A stretch of DNA of 19,195 bases from Mariniphaga sp964398855 (lineage in GTDB: Bacteria > Bacteroidota > Bacteroidia > Bacteroidales > Prolixibacteraceae). Below are positions 1 to 7,438 of the stretch, piece by piece; position 1 is the first letter of the stretch; the number at the start of each line of letters is the position of its first letter. The notes beneath the pieces are model-generated. The model saw only the letters and a program-made list of their open reading frames with translations. It searched no databases and was not told the DNA's origin. Location of the stretch: the NCBI GenBank assembly GCA_964398855.1, contig CAYNOQ010000045.1:1-19195 (forward strand), written 5' to 3'. The translations under genes and the position numbers were made by a program.

Positions 1-1271
1 CAATGGTCAGGGGGACTTTTGCATTTGTCCGGATAAATCTGGATAAACCTTCTGAACGGGAGCGTTCGCAGCAGGAAATAGCCAGTGCGCTAACGGCTGA
101 GCTGAGCAAAAAAACAAGGGCAAGAACAATTGTGGTGCAGCAGTCAACTTTTGGAGGAAGGCGCGCCCGACCCCCGATTCAGTATGTTTTGCAGGCGCCC
201 ACCATTGATAAACTCAGGGAGGTTTTGCCGGAATTCATGGCAGAAGTAAACAGCAATCCTATTTTTGTTATGCCCGATGTGAATCTGAAATTTACAAAAC
301 CGGAACTTCAGATAGAGATTAACCGTGACAAAGCCAATCTATTGGGTGTCTCCACGCGAAATATCGGTCAGACGCTGCAGCTTGCGTTGAGCGGTCAGCG
401 TTTCGGCTATTTCATCATGAACGGAAAGCAGTATCAGATTTTGGGCGAACTGCCCAGACAGGAACGCAACAAACCGCTTGACCTGAAATCGCTTTATGTG
501 CGCAGCGATAACGGACAGATGGTTCAGCTTGACAATTTCGTAACGCTGAAAGAATCAACGGCGCCACCGCAGTTATACAGGTATAACCGCTTTGTTGCAG
601 CCACGATTTCTGCAAACCTTGCCGACGGAAAAACCATCAGTGAAGGAATAGAGGAGATGGATAAAATTGCCGATAAACTGTTAGATGAGAGCTTCCGCAC
701 AGCCCTCGACGGCGACTCAAAAGATTTTATGGAAAGTTCATCCAGTCTGATGTTTGCGTTTATTCTGGCAATTGTGCTCATCTTTTTGGTGTTGTCCGCT
801 CAGTTTGAAAGCTTTAAAGACCCTGTTATTGTGATGATGACTGTGCCACTGGCACTAACCGGGGCGCTGCTGTTTATGTGGTATTTCGGAGTAACCATGA
901 ATATTTTCAGCCAGATTGGCATTATAATGCTCATTGGGCTTGTAACCAAAAACGGAATTCTGATAGTTGAATTTGCCAATCAAAGAAAAATTGCCGGCAT
1001 GAATAAGCTCGAAGCGATTAAATACGCTTCCGCTGCCCGGTTCCGCCCGATTCTGATGACCAGCCTCTCCACAATTTTGGGGATTTTGCCGCTTGCGCTG
1101 GGACTTGGAGAAGGCGCTCAGAGCCGTGTTGCCATGGGGATTGCCGTAGTTGGCGGATTGTTGATTTCAACATTCCTGACGCTCTACGTGGTTCCCGGAA
1201 TTTACCTGTTAGTCTCAAGTGAATTGAAAAATGATGTTGAAAACAGATTTATTGCAGAGGAAAATGAGTAA
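1..1271 (+). CDS. RND (AcrB/HAE-1 type) multidrug efflux permease, C-terminal part
   Basis: Inner-membrane proton-driven pump subunit of a tripartite efflux system; the gene is cut by the left window edge and the frame is open to base 1. About 422 residues remain of a family length near 1,030, so roughly the first 600 are missing. What is left is the end of the second periplasmic (porter/docking) domain, then five hydrophobic segments corresponding to TM8-TM12. The stretch GLVTKNGILIVEFANQ and the following RFRPILMTSLSTILGILPLA match the conserved TM10-TM11 region of AcrB-type pumps, which separates it from the CusA heavy-metal group and from SecD/MMPL relatives. The stop codon overlaps the start of the TolC-like gene, so the two are co-translated. 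An adaptor (MFP) gene is expected upstream, outside the window. The drug or substrate cannot be told from the sequence. Confidence 0.95.
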   Translation, partial: MVRGTFAFVRINLDKPSERERSQQEIASALTAELSKKTRARTIVVQQSTFGGRRARPPIQYVLQAPTIDKLREVLPEFMAEVNSNPIFVMPDVNLKFTKPELQIEINRDKANLLGVSTRNIGQTLQLALSGQRFGYFIMNGKQYQILGELPRQERNKPLDLKSLYVRSDNGQMVQLDNFVTLKESTAPPQLYRYNRFVAATISANLADGKTISEGIEEMDKIADKLLDESFRTALDGDSKDFMESSSSLMFAFILAIVLIFLVLSAQFESFKDPVIVMMTVPLALTGALLFMWYFGVTMNIFSQIGIIMLIGLVTKNGILIVEFANQRKIAGMNKLEAIKYASAARFRPILMTSLSTILGILPLALGLGEGAQSRVAMGIAVVGGLLISTFLTLYVVPGIYLLVSSELKNDVENRFIAEENE

Positions 1272-2619
1272 TCCATTCAGAATAGGTTTTTTTATTTCGG
1301 TAATATTCATTTCGTTATTTCCCGGGAATGTTTTTTCGCAGGAAATTTATGACTTAGGAAGGTGCATAGTTACCGGATTGGAGCAAAATTATTCGGTGAA
1401 AGTTGCCCGGAATCAGGAAGTGATTTCAAATAATAATTACAGCCGCGGGAATGCGGGTTTTCTCCCAACCGTTACAACAACCAACAGATATGGGGGAAAT
1501 GTTATTTCCACCACGCAAAACATGAATGACGGCTCGCAGAGAAAATCGAGCGGAATATACAATGCCACAGGCTCCGCAGGATTAAATCTCGACATGACTT
1601 TATTTCGTGGTTTCAATGTGCAGACAACCTATCAGAAGCTGCATGAGTTGAAGCAGATGGGTGAGCTTAATACACAAATGTCTATGGAGAACCTTGTGTC
1701 TCAGATTGTTTCGGAATACTACTATTTAATTCAGCAGCTGAACTATTTCAACAATATGCAATATGCAGTTTCCCTTTCGCGCGAAAGGGTGAGAATCGAT
1801 GAAGAACGCTATCTGTTAGGCGCTTCATCAAAACTCGAATTGTTGCAGTCCATCGTATATCTCAATGCCGACAGCTCCCGGCTTGCAAGGCAGAATGAGG
1901 CAATTCTGGAATCACAGGTGAGACTGAAAAAACTGATGTCGCTGGACAATCTTGAAGCCGATATTGCGCTGATGGATACATCTATTATTTTCAATCCTGA
2001 ACTCTCCTACAATGAGCTTTTGGAGTCGATGTCCACTTTTAATACCGGATTGCAGATTGCCAGAAAAAATCAGCAAATTTCAGAGCTTGACTATAAAATA
2101 ATTGCTTCACGCGCATATCCTTATCTTACTTTCTCTTCCGGTTACAGTCATGCGTACAGGGGATATGGCTCAGGCACCATCAGCGATTATGGCGAATTGG
2201 CGCTTGAAAACCAGCTGACCGGAACACTGAATTACGGGGTGACATTAGGAATGGATATTTTCAACGGTTTCAACCGCCGGCGCGAAAAAACCAATGCGCT
2301 GATTGAAGTTGAAAACCGCATGTTTCGCTTTCAGGAGGTGGAGCAGGATATTAAAGCACAACTTCTTACCATCTATTTTGCTTATGAAAACAATCTCCGG
2401 CTCGTGCAGATGGAGGAGCAGAATTTAGATGTGGCGCGTGAAAATCTGGAGATTGCACTGGAACGCTATCGGTTAGGAGCGCTTTCGGGTATCGAATTGC
2501 GCGAAGTTCAGAAAAGCCTTTTGGATGCTGAAGAACGGTTGATTTCGGTGAAATTTCAAACCAAGCTGGCTGAAATTTCCTTGTTGCAGATTGCCGGAAA
2601 AATTATGGATTACGTATAA
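1264..2619 (+). CDS. TolC family outer-membrane efflux protein
   Basis: Outer-membrane channel partner of the preceding RND pump. The start chosen is the ATG at 1264, preceded by AGAGGA, because it gives a clean signal peptide (hydrophobic GFFISVIFISLF, cleavage near VFSQ, residue 26). An in-frame ATG at 1231 would put eleven charged residues in front and lies deep inside the pump gene. The mature protein shows the two-fold repeat of the OEP/TolC fold: long amphipathic helices around residues 30-225 and again around 250-445. The second half ends with the typical LEIALERYRLGALSGIELRE segment. At 451 residues it has the normal family length. It overlaps the pump gene by 8 bases (ATGAGTAA), so stoichiometry is probably set by translational coupling. 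It appears to be the last gene of the efflux operon. Confidence 0.93.
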   Translation: MSNPFRIGFFISVIFISLFPGNVFSQEIYDLGRCIVTGLEQNYSVKVARNQEVISNNNYSRGNAGFLPTVTTTNRYGGNVISTTQNMNDGSQRKSSGIYNATGSAGLNLDMTLFRGFNVQTTYQKLHELKQMGELNTQMSMENLVSQIVSEYYYLIQQLNYFNNMQYAVSLSRERVRIDEERYLLGASSKLELLQSIVYLNADSSRLARQNEAILESQVRLKKLMSLDNLEADIALMDTSIIFNPELSYNELLESMSTFNTGLQIARKNQQISELDYKIIASRAYPYLTFSSGYSHAYRGYGSGTISDYGELALENQLTGTLNYGVTLGMDIFNGFNRRREKTNALIEVENRMFRFQEVEQDIKAQLLTIYFAYENNLRLVQMEEQNLDVARENLEIALERYRLGALSGIELREVQKSLLDAEERLISVKFQTKLAEISLLQIAGKIMDYV

Positions 2620-2636
2620 TCTTGCTAATTTTTCCG
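2595..2636 (+). terminator. Long hairpin spanning the end of the tolC-like gene
   Basis: CGGAAAAATT at 2595-2604 is perfectly complementary to AATTTTTCCG at 2627-2636. Inside the loop a second stem, GATTA/TAATC (2608-2612 with 2617-2621), closes on CGTA. The structure straddles the stop codon at 2617-2619. The T-run lies within the 3' arm rather than after it, so this may be a terminator or a 3'-end protecting hairpin. A further TTTTTT follows about 20 bases downstream. Confidence 0.4.
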
Positions 2637-2725
2637 ATACAGTTTGATGTGTCTATTTTTTAACGCGACCGAGCAGATTATCTGAATGTATATCCGCGAA
2701 TTTACTCCTATGTAACTTTTGCACA

Positions 2726-2811
2726 GATTCCCAACCTACGAATGAGAATGACGGCTCACTTAATACTCCACAAACATCGTCATTCTCGCCCAAAGGGCGG
2801 GGATTCCCAGT
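2726..2811. repeat. Facing pair of REP-like palindromic elements
   Basis: The right element (2778-2811) begins CGTCATTCTC, contains the small hairpin CGCCC-AAA-GGGCG and ends GGGGATTCCCAG. The left element (2726-2753) is the same kind of unit on the other strand: read in reverse it begins CGTCATTCTC and ends GGGAATC. The two 10-base ends, 2744-2753 and 2778-2787, are perfectly complementary across a 24-base loop. The CGTCATTC...GGGAATC pattern resembles extragenic palindromes scattered in many bacterial genomes. No transposase is nearby; family assignment is inference. Confidence 0.6.
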
Positions 2812-2944
2812 TAAAAATCCATTTTTCAGCAAGTGAAATGTTTTCAACAGGACTGCTGTTGCACAGCACGTTTATTCAATCTTATCTCTGCACACATCTT
2901 CATCGAAAAATCGGTAAAATCATGTGGCAACATGAAAGAAATTG

Positions 2945-2952
2945 TAACTTTG
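2945..2952 (+). promoter_or_regulatory. Bacteroidota -7 promoter box upstream of nadB
   Basis: TAACTTTG matches the Bacteroidota -7 consensus TAnnTTTG exactly and ends 25 bases before the nadB ATG, giving a short leader. I see no convincing TTTG -33 box at the expected distance, so the call rests on the -7 box and its position. It would drive the block nadB to lptC. Confidence 0.5.
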
Positions 2953-2977
2953 ATGCGCATTTCTCGAAATTTACTCA

Positions 2978-4552
2978 ATGCAAACAGTTGATTTCAAAAC
3001 AGTTGTAATTGGTAGTGGTTTGGCAGGTCTGACTGCTGCCTTTTATTCGTCCAAAAATGGTCCGGTAGCGCTGATTACCAAATCGAAGCTCGACACCAGC
3101 AATTCGTTTTTTGCACAGGGTGGAATTGCAGCAGCAATTGCCGATGACGATCTGGCTGAACTGCACGTTCAGGATACCATTACGGCAGGGCGCGGGCTGT
3201 GTGATGAGGATGCTGTCCGGATTCTTGTTGCAGAAGGAAAGGAAAGGGTTTTGGAGTTGATTGATGCAGGAATGAGTTTTGACCGCATCAATGGTGAGCT
3301 GGTTATGGGGCTGGAAGGTGCACACAGCAGACGCAGGATTCTCCACGCCGGTGGAGACGAAACCGGGAAAATGCTCACAAATTTTGTGTTGGGGAAAGTT
3401 AAAGAACAGCAAAACATCATCCCTTTTGAGCACACAACTGCCCTGAAATTGTTAGTTAACAACGGAAAAATTGCAGGAGTTCAGGTATTGAATTACCAGA
3501 GCGGGAAGAATATTATTTTCAAGACCAATGCCGTAATTCTGGCAACCGGCGGGCTTTCCAGAATTTATACCAGATCCACAAATCCTCATACTGCAACCGG
3601 AGATGGAATTGCGCTTGCGTGGGATGCCGGTGCGCAGATTGCCGATCTTGAATTTGTTCAATTTCACCCATCGGCGCTTTACATTCCCGGGGAAGAGGCT
3701 TTTCTTATCAGCGAGGCGGTCAGGGGGGAGGGCGCGTGGTTGCTAAACGATTCCGGCGAAAGGTTCATGCAAAATATCCATCCATTGGCGGAGCTTGCTC
3801 CGCGGGATGTGGTGGCATATAATATTTATAGGCAAATCCAACTTTCCGGTAAAAACTTTGTCCATTTATCCCTGAAACATCTTGACAGAAAAAAAATCAA
3901 GTTCAGGTTTAAAAGCATTTATAAAAACCTTAATGAGCAGGGATTTGATTTAACCCGGGATTTGATTCCGGTGGCGCCGGCAGCCCACTATATGATTGGC
4001 GGCGTGAGAACAAATCTTCATGCCGAAACCAACGTTCCGGGACTTTTTGTTTGCGGAGAAACTGCATCAACAGGTGCAATGGGAGCCAACAGACTGGCGA
4101 GTAACTCCCTGCTTGAGTGCCTTGTTTTTGGAAAAAGAGCCAGTGATTCGGCAGAAAAAGTGAGTCGCTCACAGGTAGAAATTCCGGAAGCCGAGCCGAT
4201 TTTATTAAACCCGGAAACTGAAAATCTTTTTCTGAAAGTTCAGCAGAAAATTGCCGGACAGATGTCAAAAAATATTGGAATTGTGAGAAACGAGTATGGA
4301 TTGAGCGAAGCTTTGGAATATTTTGAACTGATAAATGAAGATTTCAAAGAGGTTCAAAATGATTATAACCGGCTGAAAATAAGAAATCATGCTGCCGTTT
4401 GCACGCTTGTTGCACGTTCCGCACTGGTGCGGAAAGAGACCAGAGGAAGCCATATACGAACTGATTTTCCGGAAGAAAATCCCGCTTTTGAAAAGCATAT
4501 TATTCAACAAATAAATAGAGAAATTAACTTTGAAGCTGTTAGGAGAGAGTAA
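2978..4552 (+). CDS. nadB: L-aspartate oxidase
   Basis: FAD enzyme that oxidises L-aspartate to iminoaspartate, the first step of de novo NAD synthesis; iminoaspartate then goes to quinolinate synthase NadA. The N-terminal dinucleotide-binding motif VVIGSGLAGL is at residues 9-18, followed by the substrate-loop region SNSFFAQGGIAAAI and the conserved SRRRILHAGGDETG. HPSALY, AAHYMIGGV (His337) and the C-terminal RSALVRKETRGSH segment are typical of NadB. The latter features separate it from the related succinate dehydrogenase flavoprotein, as does the absence of an iron-sulfur partner gene. The length of 524 residues is normal. The start at 2978 is the first ATG after the promoter box. It is followed one base later by nadC; nadA is not in the window. 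Confidence 0.97.
   Translation: MQTVDFKTVVIGSGLAGLTAAFYSSKNGPVALITKSKLDTSNSFFAQGGIAAAIADDDLAELHVQDTITAGRGLCDEDAVRILVAEGKERVLELIDAGMSFDRINGELVMGLEGAHSRRRILHAGGDETGKMLTNFVLGKVKEQQNIIPFEHTTALKLLVNNGKIAGVQVLNYQSGKNIIFKTNAVILATGGLSRIYTRSTNPHTATGDGIALAWDAGAQIADLEFVQFHPSALYIPGEEAFLISEAVRGEGAWLLNDSGERFMQNIHPLAELAPRDVVAYNIYRQIQLSGKNFVHLSLKHLDRKKIKFRFKSIYKNLNEQGFDLTRDLIPVAPAAHYMIGGVRTNLHAETNVPGLFVCGETASTGAMGANRLASNSLLECLVFGKRASDSAEKVSRSQVEIPEAEPILLNPETENLFLKVQQKIAGQMSKNIGIVRNEYGLSEALEYFELINEDFKEVQNDYNRLKIRNHAAVCTLVARSALVRKETRGSHIRTDFPEENPAFEKHIIQQINREINFEAVRRE
4541..4547 (+). promoter_or_regulatory. Shine-Dalgarno site of nadC
   Basis: AGGAGAG lies 6 bases before the ATG at 4554 and 9 before the ATG at 4557, inside the last codons of nadB. 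It supports a start at 4554 (or 4557) rather than the in-frame ATG at 4530 within nadB. Confidence 0.6.
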
Positions 4553-4553
4553 A

Positions 4554-5399
4554 ATGATGGATGCAAAAACATTGGAATCAGCAGAGATTTTGTTCAATTT
4601 AGCTTATGCCGAAGATGTTGGTGAAGGCGATATCACAACCGATAATCTGGTGCCGCCGGATATCGTAAAAACAGCAGTTTTGGTGGCTAAAGAAGATGGA
4701 GTGATTGCCGGATTGCCGGTTGCTGAAATGGTTTTCAGAAAATTTGACCGGGAAATTGAGTGGAATGTACTGAAACCCGACGGCAGTAAAGTGAAGGCAG
4801 GTGATGTTCTTGTTGAGTTTAAAGGAAACTACAGGGCGTTGCTGACCGGTGAGCGCAAAGCGCTCAATTTTTTACAGCGTTTGTCCGGAATTGCCACCTT
4901 CACCAATCGCTGCGTGGAGGAGCTTAACGGACATCAGGTGGAAATCAAAGATACCCGTAAAACGTTGCCCGGCTACAGGTATCTCGACAAATACGCCGTG
5001 CGGATGGGCGGCGCTTCAAACCATCGCTTTGGGCTTTATGACATGGTGATGATCAAAGACAATCATATTCAGACAGCCGGGGGAATTCAAAATGCAGTGG
5101 ATTCCATTCGCTCCAAAATTCCCAATGAGATGGAGATTGAAGTGGAAACGAGAAATCTTGAAGAAGTGCAGCAGGCGCTGGATGCAAAAGCAGACATCAT
5201 CATGTTGGACAACATGAATTCGGGTATGATGAAAGAGGCCGTCCGCATGATTAACAATCAGGCAAAAATTGAAGCTTCGGGGAACATGACCCTGAAAAGA
5301 ATCAGAAAAGTTGCTTCCACCGGAGTGAATTATATTTCAATCGGTGCATTGACACACTCTGTTAAAGCGCTTGATATTTCACAGCAGATTATCGATTGA
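4554..5399 (+). CDS. nadC: Nicotinate-nucleotide pyrophosphorylase (quinolinate phosphoribosyltransferase)
   Basis: Converts quinolinate and PRPP to nicotinate mononucleotide, CO2 and pyrophosphate: the third step of the pathway begun by NadB. The 281 residues contain the standard family motifs in order: EDVGEGDITT near the N terminus, RKALNFLQRLSGIAT, the catalytic DTRKTLPGYRYLDKYAVRMG (starting at Asp133), then HRFGLYDMVMIKDNH, EIEVETRNLEE, IMLDNM, and the C-terminal EASGNMTL and GVNYISIGALTHSV phosphate-binding segments. No key residue appears to be missing. The start is set by the AGGAGAG at 4541. It sits one base after the nadB stop, and its own stop overlaps the coaX start by one base (TGATG), so nadB, nadC and coaX are almost certainly one transcript. 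Confidence 0.97.
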   Translation: MMDAKTLESAEILFNLAYAEDVGEGDITTDNLVPPDIVKTAVLVAKEDGVIAGLPVAEMVFRKFDREIEWNVLKPDGSKVKAGDVLVEFKGNYRALLTGERKALNFLQRLSGIATFTNRCVEELNGHQVEIKDTRKTLPGYRYLDKYAVRMGGASNHRFGLYDMVMIKDNHIQTAGGIQNAVDSIRSKIPNEMEIEVETRNLEEVQQALDAKADIIMLDNMNSGMMKEAVRMINNQAKIEASGNMTLKRIRKVASTGVNYISIGALTHSVKALDISQQIID

Positions 5400-6130
5400 T
5401 GAACCTGATTGTTGACATAGGAAACAGCAGGACAAAATTTTCAGTTTTCAATCAGGACAAAGAGATTTTCACAAAGTCTGTGAATGAGCTCCTGCTTTCC
5501 CATGTTGATGAGCTTCTTGACGTTTACCCGTCAATTAGCAAGGCGATTCTCTCTTCCGTAAGAGATTATTCTCCTGAGTTTCAGGAATATCTCAGACAAA
5601 AATTTCATCCTTTTATTGAGCTGGACGACTCCACTCCGCTGCCGATTCAGAACTGCTATAATTCCAAAAAGACATTGGGAGAAGACAGACTTGCAGCTGT
5701 TGTGGGAGCTTTTTTCCTTTTTCCCGATACAAACACTTTGGTAATTGATGCAGGAACAGCCATCACCTACGATTTTGTAAATGAAAAGGGTGAATATCAG
5801 GGAGGTAACATTTCACCGGGCATAGATTTGCGCTTCAAAGCATTAAATCAATTCACCGGACGGCTTCCGTTAGTGGAAAAGAGGGATTTTGAAAAACTGT
5901 TCGGAAAAACCACTGTCGAAGCAATTCTGGCAGGCGTTCAGCAGGGCGTTTTTTCTGAGGTTGACGGGACAATTGACAGGTTTAAAGAAAGCTATAAAAA
6001 TTTAAATACAATTATTACAGGTGGCGATGCTTATTTTTTTGATAAGAAACTAAAAAATTCTTTCTTTGTACGTTCCAATTTAGTTGCCATCGGTTTAAAC
6101 CGCATATTAGAATATAATGGGGGGATTTAG
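5399..6130 (+). CDS. coaX: Type III pantothenate kinase
   Basis: Phosphorylates pantothenate with ATP, the first step of coenzyme A synthesis. The type III fold (ASKHA superfamily) is shown by the N-terminal phosphate loop VDIGNSRTKF (Asp6), the pantothenate-site motif GEDRLAAVVGA (Asp96), LVIDAGTAITYDFV (Asp117), GGNISPGIDLRFKAL, and the late glycine motif ITGGDA. At 243 residues the length is usual. The ATG at 5399 is preferred over the TTG one codon earlier because it begins directly at MNLIVDIGN and makes a TGATG junction with nadC. From general family knowledge, type III enzymes need a monovalent cation and resist CoA feedback. The 3' end overlaps the following barrel gene by 14 bases, linking cofactor synthesis to envelope genes. 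Confidence 0.96.
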   Translation: MNLIVDIGNSRTKFSVFNQDKEIFTKSVNELLLSHVDELLDVYPSISKAILSSVRDYSPEFQEYLRQKFHPFIELDDSTPLPIQNCYNSKKTLGEDRLAAVVGAFFLFPDTNTLVIDAGTAITYDFVNEKGEYQGGNISPGIDLRFKALNQFTGRLPLVEKRDFEKLFGKTTVEAILAGVQQGVFSEVDGTIDRFKESYKNLNTIITGGDAYFFDKKLKNSFFVRSNLVAIGLNRILEYNGGI

Positions 6131-7406
6131 AAGTTTAGTTTTGTTTGCCGGACTACTTTTTTTGCCGGCTTTATTGTTTGCACAGTTTAATAATAATACC
6201 AGTTCACCGTATTCACGGTTCGGAGTAGGTGACCTTCAGCCCTATAGCTTTGGCAGGACTGTGGCTATGGGGGGCGCTTCCCTTGCAAGCAGAAACAGCC
6301 AGCAGATAAATATATCCAATCCTGCTTCATATACTGCACTTGATTCTTTGGTGTTTATGTTTGAATTTGGACTGAACTCCAAATTTGCAAACTACAGCAG
6401 CGATATTTCGAGCAACAATGCCAACGACATCAACTTCAGTTACTTTGCATTGAACTTTCAGATCATCAACTGGATGGCTGCTTCAATGGGGCTGACACCT
6501 TTTTCTGATGTGGGCTACGATGTGATGGTGAATGATAAGATTGCAAACGCAGGAGATATTGTCTATCGCTATTCGGGAGAAGGTTCTCTCTCCAGAGCGT
6601 ACCTCGGGCTTGCCGTACAACCCATTGAAAATATCTCAGTAGGAGCAAACCTGAATTATCTGTTTGGTATGCTAAACCGCAGTTCCGAAACTTTTTTCCT
6701 TCAGTCGGAAGATTTTTACAACAATTTCAAATATGAATCGATGCGGTTGCGCGATTTCAGCCTTGGGCTCGGGATTCAGGCAACACTGCCGCTGAAAAAC
6801 AATCAAAAGATTAACTTTGCGGTTGTGCTGGATAAACCGAAATATACCGGATTTTCTACCAACCTGACACAAAAGATACTTAATGTTACGGTTGGAAGCT
6901 CAACCCGTCAGGATTCAGATACCATTAAATATCAGAATCAGGAACGAAGCTCCATCGAATTTCCGACATCACTCGGTTTCGGCTTATCCTATGTGAAGGA
7001 ACATAAACTGGAAATCAATGCCGATTATTATATGCAAAGCTGGTCAAAAGCTAAATTTTTTGGCGAAACCAATCCGATTTTGACGGATTTGGATAAGTTT
7101 GCAGTTGGTGCAGAATGGATTCCCGAAAAGTTTTCCATCAGAAGTTATCTGAGCAGAATAGCTTACCGCGCCGGAGCTAAATATGAAAATTCTTATTTGT
7201 TGCTTGGTAATCAGCAGATTAAGGATTTTGGCATAACTTTTGGAGTTGGACTACCAATTTATCGTTCAAATTCAACCATTAATGTTTCGGCCGAGTTGGG
7301 AAGAAAAGGAACGAAAAAAAACAACTTAGTTCTTGAGAATTATGCGAAGATAAATCTGAGCGTTAATTTGTATGACTTGTGGTTTATTAAACGGAGATTT
7401 GATTAA
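6117..7406 (+). CDS. Predicted outer-membrane beta-barrel protein of unknown function
   Basis: The first 22 residues form a strong signal peptide (FRSLVLFAGLLFLPALLFAQ). The mature protein opens with SSPYSRFGVGDLQPYSFGRT, a start I associate with a Bacteroidota outer-membrane protein family, followed by AMGGASLASRN and NISNPASY, reminiscent of FadL/PorV-like barrels. The rest alternates hydrophobic and polar residues with many aromatic strand ends, as in a 12-16 strand barrel, and the chain finishes in a strand (INLSVNLYDLWF). No enzymatic motif is visible. The ATG at 6117 lies inside coaX and gives the signal peptide directly. Position between coaX and the TPR and lptC genes suggests a role in outer-membrane assembly or transport, but that is inference. 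A FadL-type lipid transporter is the main alternative. Confidence 0.8.
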   Translation: MGGFRSLVLFAGLLFLPALLFAQFNNNTSSPYSRFGVGDLQPYSFGRTVAMGGASLASRNSQQINISNPASYTALDSLVFMFEFGLNSKFANYSSDISSNNANDINFSYFALNFQIINWMAASMGLTPFSDVGYDVMVNDKIANAGDIVYRYSGEGSLSRAYLGLAVQPIENISVGANLNYLFGMLNRSSETFFLQSEDFYNNFKYESMRLRDFSLGLGIQATLPLKNNQKINFAVVLDKPKYTGFSTNLTQKILNVTVGSSTRQDSDTIKYQNQERSSIEFPTSLGFGLSYVKEHKLEINADYYMQSWSKAKFFGETNPILTDLDKFAVGAEWIPEKFSIRSYLSRIAYRAGAKYENSYLLLGNQQIKDFGITFGVGLPIYRSNSTINVSAELGRKGTKKNNLVLENYAKINLSVNLYDLWFIKRRFD

Positions 7407-7438
7407 CAGATGTGAAATTTATAAAAAGGTATAGGACT

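Larger units (their letters stand above)
2620..2977. other. Gene-free spacer between tolC-like gene and nadB
   Basis: This 358-base spacer holds the 3' arm of the tolC hairpin, a facing pair of REP-like palindromes (2726-2811), and the -7 promoter box of nadB (2945-2952). Short open frames crossing it have no recognisable protein features and run through the palindromes, so I do not call a gene here. Confidence 0.7.

Noticed and set aside
1231..1263. Upstream start for the TolC-like gene
   Set aside because: It would place a charged stretch before the signal peptide and lies farther inside the pump gene; the ATG at 1264 has a ribosome site and the usual stop-start overlap.
2742..3008. 88-codon + strand open frame across the nadB promoter region
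   Set aside because: It begins inside a REP-like palindrome, is rich in His and Gln from repeat translation, and overlaps the nadB start in another frame.
2975..3433. 152-codon minus-strand frame within nadB
   Set aside because: Antisense shadow of the well-supported nadB gene; no signal or known motif.
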